Shown here: positions 42,247 to 52,793 of the stretch, in pieces
Numbering within the stretch: the first letter of the stretch is position 1
Layout of the letters: the number at the start of each line of letters is the position of its first letter
DNA from: JAPXRI01 sp033813635
GTDB lineage: Bacteria > Bacillota > Clostridia > Oscillospirales > QAMX01
DNA length: 64,000 nt
Direction: 5' to 3'
Assembly: GCA_033813635.1 (NCBI GenBank)
Contig: JAPXRI010000007.1
Coordinates: 38,107 to 102,106, forward strand
The notes under the pieces: model-generated
What the model saw: only the letters and a program-made list of their open reading frames with translations
Databases searched by the model: none
What the model was told of the DNA's origin: nothing
Made by a program: the position numbers and the translations under genes

Positions 42247-43200
42247 GTGCTCTCATTGGTTGACGCGATAAACGGCGCGGGGTCGATTTTTCTGATGATC
42301 GCCGTCGGTTTTTTTATATACAAAATCGGCTGGATAACAAAGGAAGGGGATACCCTGCTTGTCAACCTGGCCCTGAAAATATCCGTGCCCTGCTCGCTTT
42401 TCTCCAACGCGGTGAGCTATCTGGGCGAGGGGCTTGCGGACTCGAGCACCCTCAGCTTTATCCTACCGCCGGTGAGCATACTGCTCTCGGTTTTTCTGGC
42501 GTACGGGCTTGTCAGACTTTTTAAAGTGGACAAGCGCAAAAGGGGTCTCGTCATATCCGTCTTTTCAATGTCGAATACGATCATCATCGGCCTCCCGGTA
42601 TGCACGGCGATTTTCGGCAGCTCCGGGATCCCGTATGTCATCATCTATTACGCCGCCAACACGATAATCTTCTGGACGATCGGCGCGAACCTGATCGCGG
42701 CGGACGGCGGGGCGAAGATCGAGCTGAAGCCGTCGATCCTTAAGCGTATTTTTTCACCCGCGCTGATAAGCTTTTTCCTTGGGCTCGGGGTGGTTTTGCT
42801 GAAGCTTACGGTCCCGGCGGCGCTGATGAAGGCCATATCCTCGATCGGTGCGCTGAACACGCCGCTCTGTATGATTATCGTCGGGACGATGGCTGCGAAG
42901 CTCGGCTTTAGGGAGATGTTTTCGCTGCGTAAAGAGGGGCTAATCGCGCTGTCGGGCAGAATCCTGCTTAGCCCGGCGCTTCTGCTCGCGATGGCGCTTA
43001 TCCTGGGCGCAGGAGCGTATTCCTCGAGGGTTTTTCTGATGATGGCCGCGATGCCGGCGATGAATCAGTCCGTGCTTGTGGCTAAAAACAGCGGAGCGGA
43101 CGACGCGCTCGCAGCGAAGCTGCTGTCCGCGAGCGCGCTGCTGATGCTGGTTACGGTGCCGCTGATATCCTGGATTTCAGGCATTCTTCTTCCGGTTTAG
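42247..43200 (+). CDS. AEC-family (auxin efflux carrier-like) transporter
   Basis: The 317-residue product has about ten membrane helices in two five-helix halves, with the family features FLMIAVGFFIYKIGWI, LVNLALKISVPCSLFSNAV (the conserved N-x-x-x-P region in helix 2), FSMSNTIIIGLPVCTAIFG in the middle and MMAAMPAMNQSVLVAKNSGAD in the C-terminal half. Members export or exchange organic acids such as malate. The GTG start follows TTCGGG, a weak site. It begins a co-directional run with the ECF S gene, recD2 and comF. Confidence 0.85.
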   Translation: MLSLVDAINGAGSIFLMIAVGFFIYKIGWITKEGDTLLVNLALKISVPCSLFSNAVSYLGEGLADSSTLSFILPPVSILLSVFLAYGLVRLFKVDKRKRGLVISVFSMSNTIIIGLPVCTAIFGSSGIPYVIIYYAANTIIFWTIGANLIAADGGAKIELKPSILKRIFSPALISFFLGLGVVLLKLTVPAALMKAISSIGALNTPLCMIIVGTMAAKLGFREMFSLRKEGLIALSGRILLSPALLLAMALILGAGAYSSRVFLMMAAMPAMNQSVLVAKNSGADDALAAKLLSASALLMLVTVPLISWISGILLPV

Positions 43201-43219
43201 GAAGTAAGGAGAATCGCGT

Positions 43220-43843
43220 TTGAAGGTTATCGATAATGTTTTATCCGGAATCAAAGCGCTCGGGACGCCCGAATTGCTGATTCTTCTGCTGCTGGCGGCG
43301 CTGTTTGCCGCGTACGGAAAGAGCATCCGCAGGGTCGGGACCAAGGGAATGGTATTTGTCGGCGTGCTCTGCGCGCTCGCCGGAGCGCTCGGCGCGGCCA
43401 TGCGGACGATTCCCGGAATCCAGCCCACAAGCTTTCTTGTCATTATGGCGGGTGTTCTGCTCGGGCCGGGCGCAGGGCTCGCGGCGGGCGCTTTAAGCGC
43501 ACTTTTATTTGACATTCTGTCCGTCATTACAATATACACGCCCTGGAGGATGCTTTTATGGGGGCTGATGGGGCTCGGCGGAGCGTATATCAAGCCGAAG
43601 CCCTGGTTTTTATCGCCTTACGGCTTTGTATGGGGCTTTATGTTCGGGTGGGTGCTGAACAGCGTGTTTATTTTGGCGGGCATTCTGCCGCTGAGGTGGA
43701 AGGTGTTTTTTGTCTCCTGCGTCTCGAGCTTTTGGTTTGATTTTTCCCACGCCGCGTGCAACGCCGTGCTGCTGGCGGCGTTCCCCGGCTTTATTGTAAA
43801 GCTTGCGAGGAAAAGCGGACTTTATATAGGAAAAAAAGCGTAA
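43220..43843 (+). CDS. ECF transporter S component, cobalamin-type (CbrT-like)
   Basis: The start is a TTG with AAGGAG in front. The 207-residue membrane protein has five or six helices and IPGIQPTSFLVIMAGVLLGP followed by ITIYTPWRMLLWGLMGLGGA, the pattern I associate with the CbrT-like S components that bind cobalamin or precursors. No EcfA/EcfT genes are nearby, so it would use a shared ECF module (group II). Substrate assignment is tentative. Confidence 0.7.
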   Translation: MKVIDNVLSGIKALGTPELLILLLLAALFAAYGKSIRRVGTKGMVFVGVLCALAGALGAAMRTIPGIQPTSFLVIMAGVLLGPGAGLAAGALSALLFDILSVITIYTPWRMLLWGLMGLGGAYIKPKPWFLSPYGFVWGFMFGWVLNSVFILAGILPLRWKVFFVSCVSSFWFDFSHAACNAVLLAAFPGFIVKLARKSGLYIGKKA

Positions 43844-43855
43844 ACGGAGGCTGAC

Positions 43856-46093
43856 ATGGAGGGGAACTACCCGGGTGAGACAATCACGATATCCGGCGAT
43901 ATCGCGTCCGTAGTATACACAAACGAGGAAAACGGCTACTCGGTCATAGAGGTCGACCTCGCCGAAGGCGGGAGGATTACCGCCGTCGGCACGATACCCT
44001 ACCCCGGAGAAGGGGAGACCATCACAGCCGAGGGCGTGTTTATCAACCACCCGACCTTCGGGAGTCAGTTCAAATGCGAAAGCATAGAACGGATCATGCC
44101 CTCCGAGGCCAACGCGATACTGAAATACCTGTGCTCGGGGGCGATAAAGGGGATTGGGATCGCCACCGCGCGGAAAATTGTCTCGAAGTTCGGGACAAGC
44201 ACCTTCGATGTGATTGCCAATAACCCGGAATTTCTGACCGATATAAAGGGCATAACTCTGACGAGGGCGAAAAACATCTCGGCGGAACTGACCTCGAAAT
44301 TCGCGGTCAGGGAGCTTGTGAGCTTTCTGTCCGAGTATGGGCTTGAGATGCCGCTCGCCGTGTCGGTCTATAAAAAATTCGGCCCGGCGGCGAGAGAAGT
44401 AATCACGAGAAACCCGTATTTTCTGGCGCTCGAGCCGTTTCTGGCCGATTTCCGGAACGTGGACGCGATGGCCCTGAGCCTCGGCTTCGGCGAACGGGAT
44501 TTTGCCCGGATTGAGGCCGGGATAATCTTTGAGCTCTACATCAATGAAAACGAAGGGCATGTTTTCCTGCCCTACGACAGACTTGTGGGCGCCGGCGCGA
44601 AATTCCTTGACCTGCCCGAAACGCTGATAGCCGACACGCTCGACGCGATGATCGAGGCGAAAACCGTTAAAACCGACACGATCGGCGGGCTGAAGGCCTG
44701 CTATATCACGAAAATGTACGAGGCCGAGGTGTTTACCGCGCAGAGGCTGATCTTTCTGGCGTCGAGGCGTTTCCCGGCCCCGCCGGGGGCGGAAAAGGCG
44801 TTTTCCGAGCTTGAAAAAGAATTTAAGATCGAGTACTCGGAAAAACAGCGCGAGGCGATCCTCGCCGCCGTCAGGGAGCCGGTGATGGTGCTGACCGGCG
44901 GGCCGGGTACCGGCAAGACGACGGCCGTGCGCGGCATGATCGGCCTTTTGGAGCGCATGGGGACGAAGACGCTGATCGCGGCGCCCACGGGCCGCGCGGC
45001 GAAACGCCTGACCGAGCTCTGCGGCAGGGAGGCGAAGACGATACACCGGCTCCTCGAGGTGGTTTTCAGCGAGAACAACATGGTGTTTGCCAGGAACCTC
45101 GAAAATCCGCTGGATGCCGACGCCGTCATTATCGACGAGCTGTCGATGGTCGACCTTCCGCTGATGGCCTCGCTGCTGGCGGCGCTGAAAAACAGCTGCA
45201 GACTGATCATGGTCGGAGACCCCGACCAGCTCCCGTCAGTCGGGCCGGGCACGGTTCTTAACGACATAATAAAAAGCGGCAGAATCAAGCGCATCCACCT
45301 GGACGAGATTTTCAGGCAGGCCCGGGAGAGCGACATAATAATGAACGCCCATGCGGTGAACCGGGGAGAGATGCCGAGCCTTAAAAACAACAAAAAAGAC
45401 TTTTTCTTTCTCAACCGCCGCGACCCGGGCGATGTCGTCTCCACGGTGGCCGAACTCTGTGCCGCGAGGCTTCCCGGCAAAATGGGCTTTCAGACGGCGG
45501 ACATCCAGGTAATCACCCCGACGAGGCAGGGCTTTTCCGGCGTATATGCACTGAACCCGATCCTGAGGGATCTGCTGAACCCGCCGTCGCCGTCGAAAAA
45601 GGAGAAGGCTTTCGGCAACACGGTATTCCGCGAGGGGGACCGGGTGATGCAGATTAAAAACAACTACGACATCGTCTGGAATAGGGAAGAGGGCGAGGCG
45701 GAGAGCGCAGGCACCGGCGTGTTCAACGGGGACATGGGCGTGATTAAAAAGATTAATCCGCTGTCCGAAACCGTGACCGTAGAGTTTGTCGACAAGTCCT
45801 GCGACTACTCGTTCGATATGCTCGGCGAGCTGGAACACGCCTACGCGATTACGGTGCATAAGGCCCAGGGCAGCGAGTTCCGGGCAGTTGTATTCGTGGC
45901 CGCGCTTTCCCACTCGAGGCTGCTTAACAGAAATCTCTTCTATACGGCGATAACCCGGGCGAGGGAGCTGTTCATCATCGTCGGGAACCCGGAGTGCATA
46001 GAGACAATGGTCGGAAATAAGCAGAAGCTCAGGCGGTACAGCGGTCTGAAGGAGCGGATCGAGGCCCTTTCCGAGGGGAGAGAGGTATGCTGA
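43856..46093 (+). CDS. recD2: RecD2-type ATP-dependent DNA helicase
   Basis: The 745-residue SF1B helicase has an N-terminal OB-like/HhH region (AGAIKGIGIATARKIVSKFG, FLTDIKGITLTRAKNI), Walker A LTGGPGTGKTT at about 346-356, APTGRAAKRL (motif Ia), DELSMVD (motif II), VGDPDQLPSVG (motif III), and YAITVHKAQGSEF plus RNLFYTAITRA (motifs V and VI). It unwinds DNA 5' to 3' in repair, independently of RecBC. It starts 12 bp after the ECF gene and overlaps comF by 7 bp. Confidence 0.95.
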   Translation: MEGNYPGETITISGDIASVVYTNEENGYSVIEVDLAEGGRITAVGTIPYPGEGETITAEGVFINHPTFGSQFKCESIERIMPSEANAILKYLCSGAIKGIGIATARKIVSKFGTSTFDVIANNPEFLTDIKGITLTRAKNISAELTSKFAVRELVSFLSEYGLEMPLAVSVYKKFGPAAREVITRNPYFLALEPFLADFRNVDAMALSLGFGERDFARIEAGIIFELYINENEGHVFLPYDRLVGAGAKFLDLPETLIADTLDAMIEAKTVKTDTIGGLKACYITKMYEAEVFTAQRLIFLASRRFPAPPGAEKAFSELEKEFKIEYSEKQREAILAAVREPVMVLTGGPGTGKTTAVRGMIGLLERMGTKTLIAAPTGRAAKRLTELCGREAKTIHRLLEVVFSENNMVFARNLENPLDADAVIIDELSMVDLPLMASLLAALKNSCRLIMVGDPDQLPSVGPGTVLNDIIKSGRIKRIHLDEIFRQARESDIIMNAHAVNRGEMPSLKNNKKDFFFLNRRDPGDVVSTVAELCAARLPGKMGFQTADIQVITPTRQGFSGVYALNPILRDLLNPPSPSKKEKAFGNTVFREGDRVMQIKNNYDIVWNREEGEAESAGTGVFNGDMGVIKKINPLSETVTVEFVDKSCDYSFDMLGELEHAYAITVHKAQGSEFRAVVFVAALSHSRLLNRNLFYTAITRARELFIIVGNPECIETMVGNKQKLRRYSGLKERIEALSEGREVC

Positions 46094-46842
46094 GCGGGCT
46101 GCTTTCGCGTCTGAAATCGGCGGCGATAAGGGTTTTTTTCCCGCCGAGGTGCATGCTCTGCGGCAGAATAATCCAGGGAGAGCGGTACGATTTCTGTGAA
46201 AAATGCATGGGCGCGCTCCCGAGAACCGAGGGCAAAAAAGAGTTTTCGGAGGGCGGAGCGGAAAGCCCCAGGTATATTGACCTGTCCGCCGCGCCGTTTT
46301 ATTACGAGGGCAGGCTGCGCGCCGCGGTTCTCCGATACAAGTTCAGAGGGAAAAAGGGCTACGCCGGGACCTTCGCGCGGTATATGTACGAATCCTACAG
46401 GCGGGCGCTCTCGTCGCTCGAAGAGCCGGAGGCGTACGCGCCCTGCTATATCACATGGATCCCGATATCTAAAAAACGCCTGAAATCGAGGGGATACGAT
46501 CAGTCGCGGCTGCTGGCGGAGGCGCTGGGCGAATACTTCGGCGTGCCCGTGTTTGAAGCGCTTGAAAAAATAAGCGACAACCCGCCTCAGTCCGGGCTGG
46601 ACGCCGCCGCGAGAAAGGGAAACGTCCTCGGGGTATACCGGTTGAAGCAAACCTCCGACATAACGCTTTCCGGAAAGCCCGTGCTGCTGGTGGACGACAT
46701 CTGTACCACCGGCGCGACGGCGAGCGAAGCGGCAAAAACGCTTTTATTGCTTAAACCGTCGAAAATATCGGCGCTTTTTATCGCTAAAACGGAAAACAAA
46801 TACGAAAATGCCAAAAAGCGGTTGAAAATGACAAAGCGATGA
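46087..46842 (+). CDS. comF: ComF family protein (phosphoribosyltransferase-like)
   Basis: The 251-residue product has the N-terminal Cys4 zinc finger of ComFC (CMLCGRIIQG then DFCEKC), the conserved LKSRGYDQSRLLAEALGEYF, and the phosphoribosyltransferase PRPP loop VLLVDDICTTGAT at 199-211. ComFC-type proteins act in DNA uptake and are common near recD2 or comFA. The overlap with recD2 suggests coupled expression. Whether this organism is competent cannot be told here. Confidence 0.92.
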   Translation: MLSGLLSRLKSAAIRVFFPPRCMLCGRIIQGERYDFCEKCMGALPRTEGKKEFSEGGAESPRYIDLSAAPFYYEGRLRAAVLRYKFRGKKGYAGTFARYMYESYRRALSSLEEPEAYAPCYITWIPISKKRLKSRGYDQSRLLAEALGEYFGVPVFEALEKISDNPPQSGLDAAARKGNVLGVYRLKQTSDITLSGKPVLLVDDICTTGATASEAAKTLLLLKPSKISALFIAKTENKYENAKKRLKMTKR

Positions 46843-46908
46843 TATATAATTATTTATACTGCTCTGTGTTGCTGATTTTATTAAACGAATAACGTTTATA
46901 ATTATAAT

Positions 46909-46930
46909 ACATATTCACGACATATTCACG
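46909..46930 (+). repeat. 11-bp tandem duplication upstream of mreB
   Basis: ACATATTCACG occurs twice in tandem (46909-46919, 46920-46930), directly after a TATAAT at 46903-46908 and before the AGGAG site of mreB. A weak -35 (TTAAAC, 46881-46886) gives a 16-bp spacer, so the repeats cover the expected transcription start and could bind a regulator. Confidence 0.5.
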
Positions 46931-46950
46931 GGATATAGGAGATAAGGGCT

Positions 46951-47979
<1,029 letters not shown>

Positions 47980-48011
47980 AAAATCATAACGCGAAAGGCT
48001 TAGATTTTAAT

Positions 48012-49373
48012 ATGAATGTAATTGAGCTTGCGGCTCATGAACATAAGAAGGTCCACTTTATCGGCATCGGCGGCATTATGATGAGCGCGCTCGCTCTGGA
48101 GCTCAAACGGCGGGGAGCGGTCGTCTCCGGCAGCGACAGGGACGACAGCGACAACGTAAAAATGCTTAGAAAAGCCGGAATTACCGTACAGATAGGGCAC
48201 GACCCGGCGATTATCAACGGGGTCGACATTATCGTCAGAAACGCCGCGATCAAGGATTCCTCGCCGGATATCGTCAGGGCGAGAGAGCTCGGGCTTCCGA
48301 TACTCGAGCGGCCCGACGTGCTCGGCCAGCTGATGAGAGAGTATAGGCACGCGATAGGGATTTCGGGTACGCACGGCAAGTCGACGACCTCGGGCATGCT
48401 GACGCACGCGCTGATCGCGGGCGGCTGCAGGCCGACGGCGTTTATCGGAGCCGCTCTGCCCGAGATCGGCGGGGCGTTTACCCTCGGGAATAAGGACCAC
48501 TTTGTTGCGGAATCATGCGAATACTGCGAATCATTCCTTTACCTCCATCCGGAGACGGCGGTTATTTTGAACGTTGAGCCGGACCATCTCGATTACTACT
48601 CGGGGATTGACGCGATAGTCGCTGCGTTCCGCAAGTTTTCGCTTAATACCCCTGAAAACGGGCGCGTAGTCGTCAACGCGGACAATGAAAACGCGAAAAG
48701 AGCCGTTGACGGAATACCGCGCGAGATCGTCACGTTCGGGATTGAAAACGGCGATATCCGCGCGGGGAATATTGAAATGAAAAACGGGTACGCGGCCTTC
48801 GATATCGAAAACCGGAGCCGGAAGGCCGGGCGAGTCTCGCTTCAGGTGCCCGGGCAGCATAATATATCAAACGCACTCGCGGTCGCCGCGGTGATGCTGT
48901 CCTACGGTATGCCGGCGGACGCGGTCGTCGGCGGAATTTCATCCTATACCGGGATACTGCGCCGCTTTCAAAGGCTCGGGACATACCGCGGAGCCGTAAT
49001 TGTCGACGATTACGCGCACCACCCGGATGAGCTCCGCGCGACCCTTATGGCTGCGAAGGGGTTCGGGTACAGGAGGATCGTCTGCCTGTTTCAGCCGCAC
49101 ACCTATTCGCGCACGAAGGCGCTTTTGGACCAGTTTGTCGACGTTTTAAAGCTCGCCGACACCGCGGTGCTGACGGATATCTATTCCGCAAGGGAGACAA
49201 ATATCTACGGCGTGTCATCGAAGGATATCGCCGACCGGGTTCCGGGGGCGATCTACGCGCCCACGCTGGAGGAGGCCGCCGAGGTTTTGAGGGGCTTTGC
49301 CGAGGACGGCGTGATTATACTGACCTGCGGGGCGGGCTCAGTTTACAGAGCCGCTGAAATATTGCTCAAATGA
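48012..49373 (+). CDS. murC: UDP-N-acetylmuramate--L-alanine ligase
   Basis: The 453-residue product begins HFIGIGGIMMSALALEL, the Rossmann motif of MurC, then SGTHGKSTTSGML (P-loop 119-125), FVAESCEYCESFLYLHPE and VVDDYAHHPDELRATL, both MurC-specific. It adds L-Ala to UDP-MurNAc, the first step of the stem peptide. It precedes uxaC with an end/start that almost overlap (stop 49373, ATG 49391). Confidence 0.95.
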   Translation: MNVIELAAHEHKKVHFIGIGGIMMSALALELKRRGAVVSGSDRDDSDNVKMLRKAGITVQIGHDPAIINGVDIIVRNAAIKDSSPDIVRARELGLPILERPDVLGQLMREYRHAIGISGTHGKSTTSGMLTHALIAGGCRPTAFIGAALPEIGGAFTLGNKDHFVAESCEYCESFLYLHPETAVILNVEPDHLDYYSGIDAIVAAFRKFSLNTPENGRVVVNADNENAKRAVDGIPREIVTFGIENGDIRAGNIEMKNGYAAFDIENRSRKAGRVSLQVPGQHNISNALAVAAVMLSYGMPADAVVGGISSYTGILRRFQRLGTYRGAVIVDDYAHHPDELRATLMAAKGFGYRRIVCLFQPHTYSRTKALLDQFVDVLKLADTAVLTDIYSARETNIYGVSSKDIADRVPGAIYAPTLEEAAEVLRGFAEDGVIILTCGAGSVYRAAEILLK

Positions 49374-49390
49374 TACGGGAGGAAAGAATT

Positions 49391-50794
49391 ATGAGTTTCA
49401 TGGACGAGAATTTTCTGCTCGAGGGCAAGACGGCGAGGAGGCTATACCATAACTACGCGGAAAAGCTTCCGATTATCGATTACCACTGCCATCTCTCGCC
49501 GGCAGAGATCGCGTCGGACAGGCGTTTCAAGACGATTACCGAGGCGTGGCTCGGCGGAGACCACTATAAATGGCGCCTTATGCGGATTTTCGGCATCGAC
49601 GAAAAGCTGATTACCGGCGACGGCGACGACTATGAAAAATTCTACGCCTACGCCCGCACCCTTGAAACGGCGATCGGCAACCCGCTCTATCATTGGACCC
49701 ACCTTGAGATGAAGCGCTATTTCGGCATCAACGAGACGCTCAGCGCCAAAAACGCTAAAAAGCTCTATGATAAAATGAACGAGATGCTCGCAAAGCCCGA
49801 ATTTTCCGCGAGGGGATTTATCGAGCGCTCCAACGTCGTCCAGATCTGCACCACCGACGACCCCGTGGATTCGCTGAGCTGCCACCAGCAGATCGCGGAA
49901 AACCCGATTAAAAACTGTACGGTGCGCCCGACTTTCAGGCCGGACAGGGCGTTGCTGATCGAAAAGCCGGATTTTCCGGAATACATGTCCCTCCTCGGCA
50001 AGGCCGCCGGCATCGCGATTAAATCCCTCGACGACGTCATCGCCGCGCTGAAGGCGAGAATAGATTACTTTGAAAAGCACGGGTGCGTTTTGTCGGACCA
50101 CGATTTCGGCAGGCTCCCCGCGTGCGTGGCTTCCCCCAAAGAGGCGGAGGAAACCTGGGAAAAGCGCATGTCGGGCATTATTCCGTCGGTCGCCGAACAG
50201 GACGGCTATAAGGCCTATATGCTGCTCCGGCTCGCAGCCTGTTTCAAGGAAAAAGACTGGACCATACAGCTCCACTGCGGCGCTATGAGAAACAACAACA
50301 CGCGCATGTTCAATAAGATCGGCAAGGACACCGGCTACGACACGATGTCCGACTATGAGACGGCAAACAGCCTGTCCCGCCTGCTGGACGCGCTGGATTA
50401 CCAGAACGCGCTGCCGAGAACGGTTTTATACACCCTTAACCCGAAGGATTTCTACACGATGATCGCGCTCTGCGGCTGCTTCACCGAGGCAGGCACCCGG
50501 GGGAAGACGCAGTTTGGCTCCGCCTGGTGGTTTATCGACCATAAGGACGGCATGGAGAGACAGCTCCGGGAGAGCGCGAGCCTCAACCTCCTCTCGGTGT
50601 TTGTCGGCATGCTGACCGACTCCAGGAGCTTTACCTCGTACCCGAGGCACGAGTATTTCAGGCGCATCATGTGCAACTTTGTCGGGAACCTCGTCGATTC
50701 CGGCGAATACCCGGACGACGAGGAGCTCCTTGAAAAAATCGTATCAGGAATTTGCTACGATAACGCAAGGGATTATTTTAAATTTAACAGATAA
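49391..50794 (+). CDS. uxaC: glucuronate isomerase
   Basis: The ATG at 49391 lies after GGAGGAAAG. The 467-residue amidohydrolase-fold enzyme has YHCHLSPAEIASDRRF (metal His-x-His), YHWTHLEMKRYFG, the WTIQLHCGAMRNNNTRMF segment and PRTVLYTLNPKDF, all UxaC hallmarks. It converts glucuronate/galacturonate to fructuronate/tagaturonate. No other uronate genes (uxuA, kdgK) are near, and it follows murC closely, an unusual partner. Confidence 0.95.
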   Translation: MSFMDENFLLEGKTARRLYHNYAEKLPIIDYHCHLSPAEIASDRRFKTITEAWLGGDHYKWRLMRIFGIDEKLITGDGDDYEKFYAYARTLETAIGNPLYHWTHLEMKRYFGINETLSAKNAKKLYDKMNEMLAKPEFSARGFIERSNVVQICTTDDPVDSLSCHQQIAENPIKNCTVRPTFRPDRALLIEKPDFPEYMSLLGKAAGIAIKSLDDVIAALKARIDYFEKHGCVLSDHDFGRLPACVASPKEAEETWEKRMSGIIPSVAEQDGYKAYMLLRLAACFKEKDWTIQLHCGAMRNNNTRMFNKIGKDTGYDTMSDYETANSLSRLLDALDYQNALPRTVLYTLNPKDFYTMIALCGCFTEAGTRGKTQFGSAWWFIDHKDGMERQLRESASLNLLSVFVGMLTDSRSFTSYPRHEYFRRIMCNFVGNLVDSGEYPDDEELLEKIVSGICYDNARDYFKFNR

Positions 50795-50839
50795 CGCATC
50801 CTGTTACCGTTTTTTTTCCGTTTCGTAACCGCATTGTTC

Positions 50840-50868
50840 TTGATTAACATAACCGGCTTTTGTATAAT
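50840..50868 (+). promoter_or_regulatory. promoter of the VanW gene
   Basis: TTGATT at 50840-50845, a 17-bp spacer and TATAAT at 50863-50868. Confidence 0.8.
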
Positions 50869-50904
50869 AATATCCGTTAATTTACTGAAAGTAGGAGTGT
50901 TCGC

Positions 50905-52587
50905 TTGAACGACTGGAAACGGATCCTTGAGCATATTCCAGATAATAACACGGAACAGAAAAAATTCCAGACCACGGAAATTAATATAAAGATTTCGAAA
51001 CAGAAGCGTATTCTCGGAATCAACCGGACGGTGTTTATAATCGGCGTTGCGGCGATAAGCCTTGCGCTGATTATCTGCGGCGCCTGGTTTCTTATCGCGG
51101 TTAACGAAGTCCGGGATTATGACAGAATCTACCCCGGGGTCACTGTTCTCGATATCAATCTCGGCGGGATGACGAAGGAAGAAGCGGTTAAAACAGTTAG
51201 AGACTACAGCAACAACTATTATTCCGGCAAGCAGATTGTGCTCCGCTGCCTTGATAAAACCGCGGTTATCGCGGTGAAAGACGCCGTGCAGGGGATCGAC
51301 GCGGACGACGCCGCGGAACTTGCCTACGAATACGGGCGGGACAAGGGCGTTTTAAAGCGGTACGGGCTTTTAAAATCCGGAAAAACCCACCAGCTCGAGA
51401 TACAGACCAATTATCAGAGCAACGAGGAATATATCGAAAGCGTTGTCGACGAGCTGATATCGGCTGTGGACCAGGAGTACAAGTACTACAGCGTCCAGGT
51501 CCTGAGCGACGGAGTGCAGATCACCCGCGGGAGTGACGGCGTCCACGTCAAGCGCGAGGAGCTGATTAACGACATCAAAACAAAGCTCGCCGAAAACGAT
51601 TTCAGCGACATCACGGTCGAACCTGAAATCCAGAAGGCCGAGGTGCCGGACGCGGATCAGATCCGCAGCATGGTATATGTGGAGCCTAAAAACGCCGCGC
51701 TGGTGAAAACCGGAACAAAGTCCTACAGGATTGAGGACGCGCAGAAGGGCGTCGATATAGACGTGGCGCAGATGAAAGCCGACCTCGCGGCTACGGACTG
51801 GGATACAAAGTTCTATCCGTTTATCTACACTGACCAGCTCGTGACCAGGAGCAAGCTTGAAAGCGTGTTGTTCAAAGACGTGCTGGCGTCGGTCACGACG
51901 ACAATAAACGTCGCCGAGACGAACAGGACGACGAATATCAGGCTCGCGGCGGGGTTTATCGACGGCACGGTGTTGCTGCCCGGTACGGTCGGGGCGGCGG
52001 GGGAGACCTTTTCGTTCAACAATGTCGTCGGCGAAAGGACGGAGGCGCGGGGCTTTAAAGTCGCGAAGGTTTTCGCCAACGGCGAAGTGGTGGACGGCGT
52101 AGGCGGCGGCATTTGTCAGGTCTCGTCCACGCTGTTTGACGCGGCGCTTTACGCGGATATGGATATCACGGAAAGGCACGCCCATATGTTTGCGGTGTCG
52201 TATGTGGACGGCGGCTACGACGCGACCGTGCAGTACGGCTACCTTGATTTTGCATTTCAAAACAGCTCGCAGTACCCGATCAGACTGAGCGTGAAGCTCA
52301 GCAACAACTCGCTGACCGTGACGATCTACGGCACGATCACCGACCCGAACAGACGCGTCGAGCTAAGGAGCGAGAAGCTCAGCGAAATAACGTACACTAC
52401 GCAGAACAAGCTCGACACGACCCTCCCTTACGGTTCGTCACAAGTGGTGCAGAAGGGAGTAAACGGCGGTGTCTATAAGCTCTATCAGACGATCTACCAG
52501 GGAAACACTCCCGTAGAGGTGAACGAGTATCAGAGCTCGTATTCGGCGCAAACCGAGATAATCAACTGGAATCCACTCCCGTCATAA
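50905..52587 (+). CDS. VanW family membrane-anchored protein
   Basis: The start is a TTG after TAGGAG. The 560-residue product has a cytoplasmic segment of about 40 residues, one membrane helix (about 42-64), two peptidoglycan-binding-4-like repeats (IYPGVTVLDINLGGMTKEEA at the first), and the VanW domain (TTNIRLAAGFIDGTVLLPGT, AAGETFSFNNVVGERTEARG, VDGVGGGICQVSSTLFDAAL, ITERHAHMFAVSYVDGGYDA). The C-terminal tail is G5-like. It should sit outside the membrane against peptidoglycan. The VanW family is widespread and not in itself evidence of vancomycin resistance. Confidence 0.92.
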   Translation: MNDWKRILEHIPDNNTEQKKFQTTEINIKISKQKRILGINRTVFIIGVAAISLALIICGAWFLIAVNEVRDYDRIYPGVTVLDINLGGMTKEEAVKTVRDYSNNYYSGKQIVLRCLDKTAVIAVKDAVQGIDADDAAELAYEYGRDKGVLKRYGLLKSGKTHQLEIQTNYQSNEEYIESVVDELISAVDQEYKYYSVQVLSDGVQITRGSDGVHVKREELINDIKTKLAENDFSDITVEPEIQKAEVPDADQIRSMVYVEPKNAALVKTGTKSYRIEDAQKGVDIDVAQMKADLAATDWDTKFYPFIYTDQLVTRSKLESVLFKDVLASVTTTINVAETNRTTNIRLAAGFIDGTVLLPGTVGAAGETFSFNNVVGERTEARGFKVAKVFANGEVVDGVGGGICQVSSTLFDAALYADMDITERHAHMFAVSYVDGGYDATVQYGYLDFAFQNSSQYPIRLSVKLSNNSLTVTIYGTITDPNRRVELRSEKLSEITYTTQNKLDTTLPYGSSQVVQKGVNGGVYKLYQTIYQGNTPVEVNEYQSSYSAQTEIINWNPLPS

Positions 52588-52602
52588 CAAACCTCAATAA
52601 AA

Positions 52603-52634
52603 AAAGGCTCCGGAAGATTTTCCGGAACCTTTAT
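52603..52634 (+). terminator. terminator of the VanW gene
   Basis: Arms around 52603-52615 and 52619-52632 pair with one mismatch and are followed by TTATTTTAT. The 52640-52793 stretch up to the convergent mannosidase holds nothing further that I recognise. Confidence 0.7.
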
Positions 52635-52793
52635 TTTATCTGCAGCCTTTTAAAATTTAAACACCTGTGAATCCGAACGCTCCCGGCGAAGCGGGATTCT
52701 ATTCGCCCAGCAGCCCTTGCGTGAGACATTCACACTGACCGTAAGGTCCGGCAGCGAATCCGATGCTTAATCGGCGGGCGCTTTATGGCGGGT

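Noticed and set aside
43610..45046. Long minus-strand open frame of 478 codons opposite recD2 and the ECF S gene
   Set aside because: Arg/Gly/His-rich translation with no motif; it is a shadow of the plus-strand genes, whose motifs are complete.
50905..52587. Vancomycin resistance gene
   Set aside because: VanW is a widespread clostridial envelope domain; no vanHAX-type genes are present.
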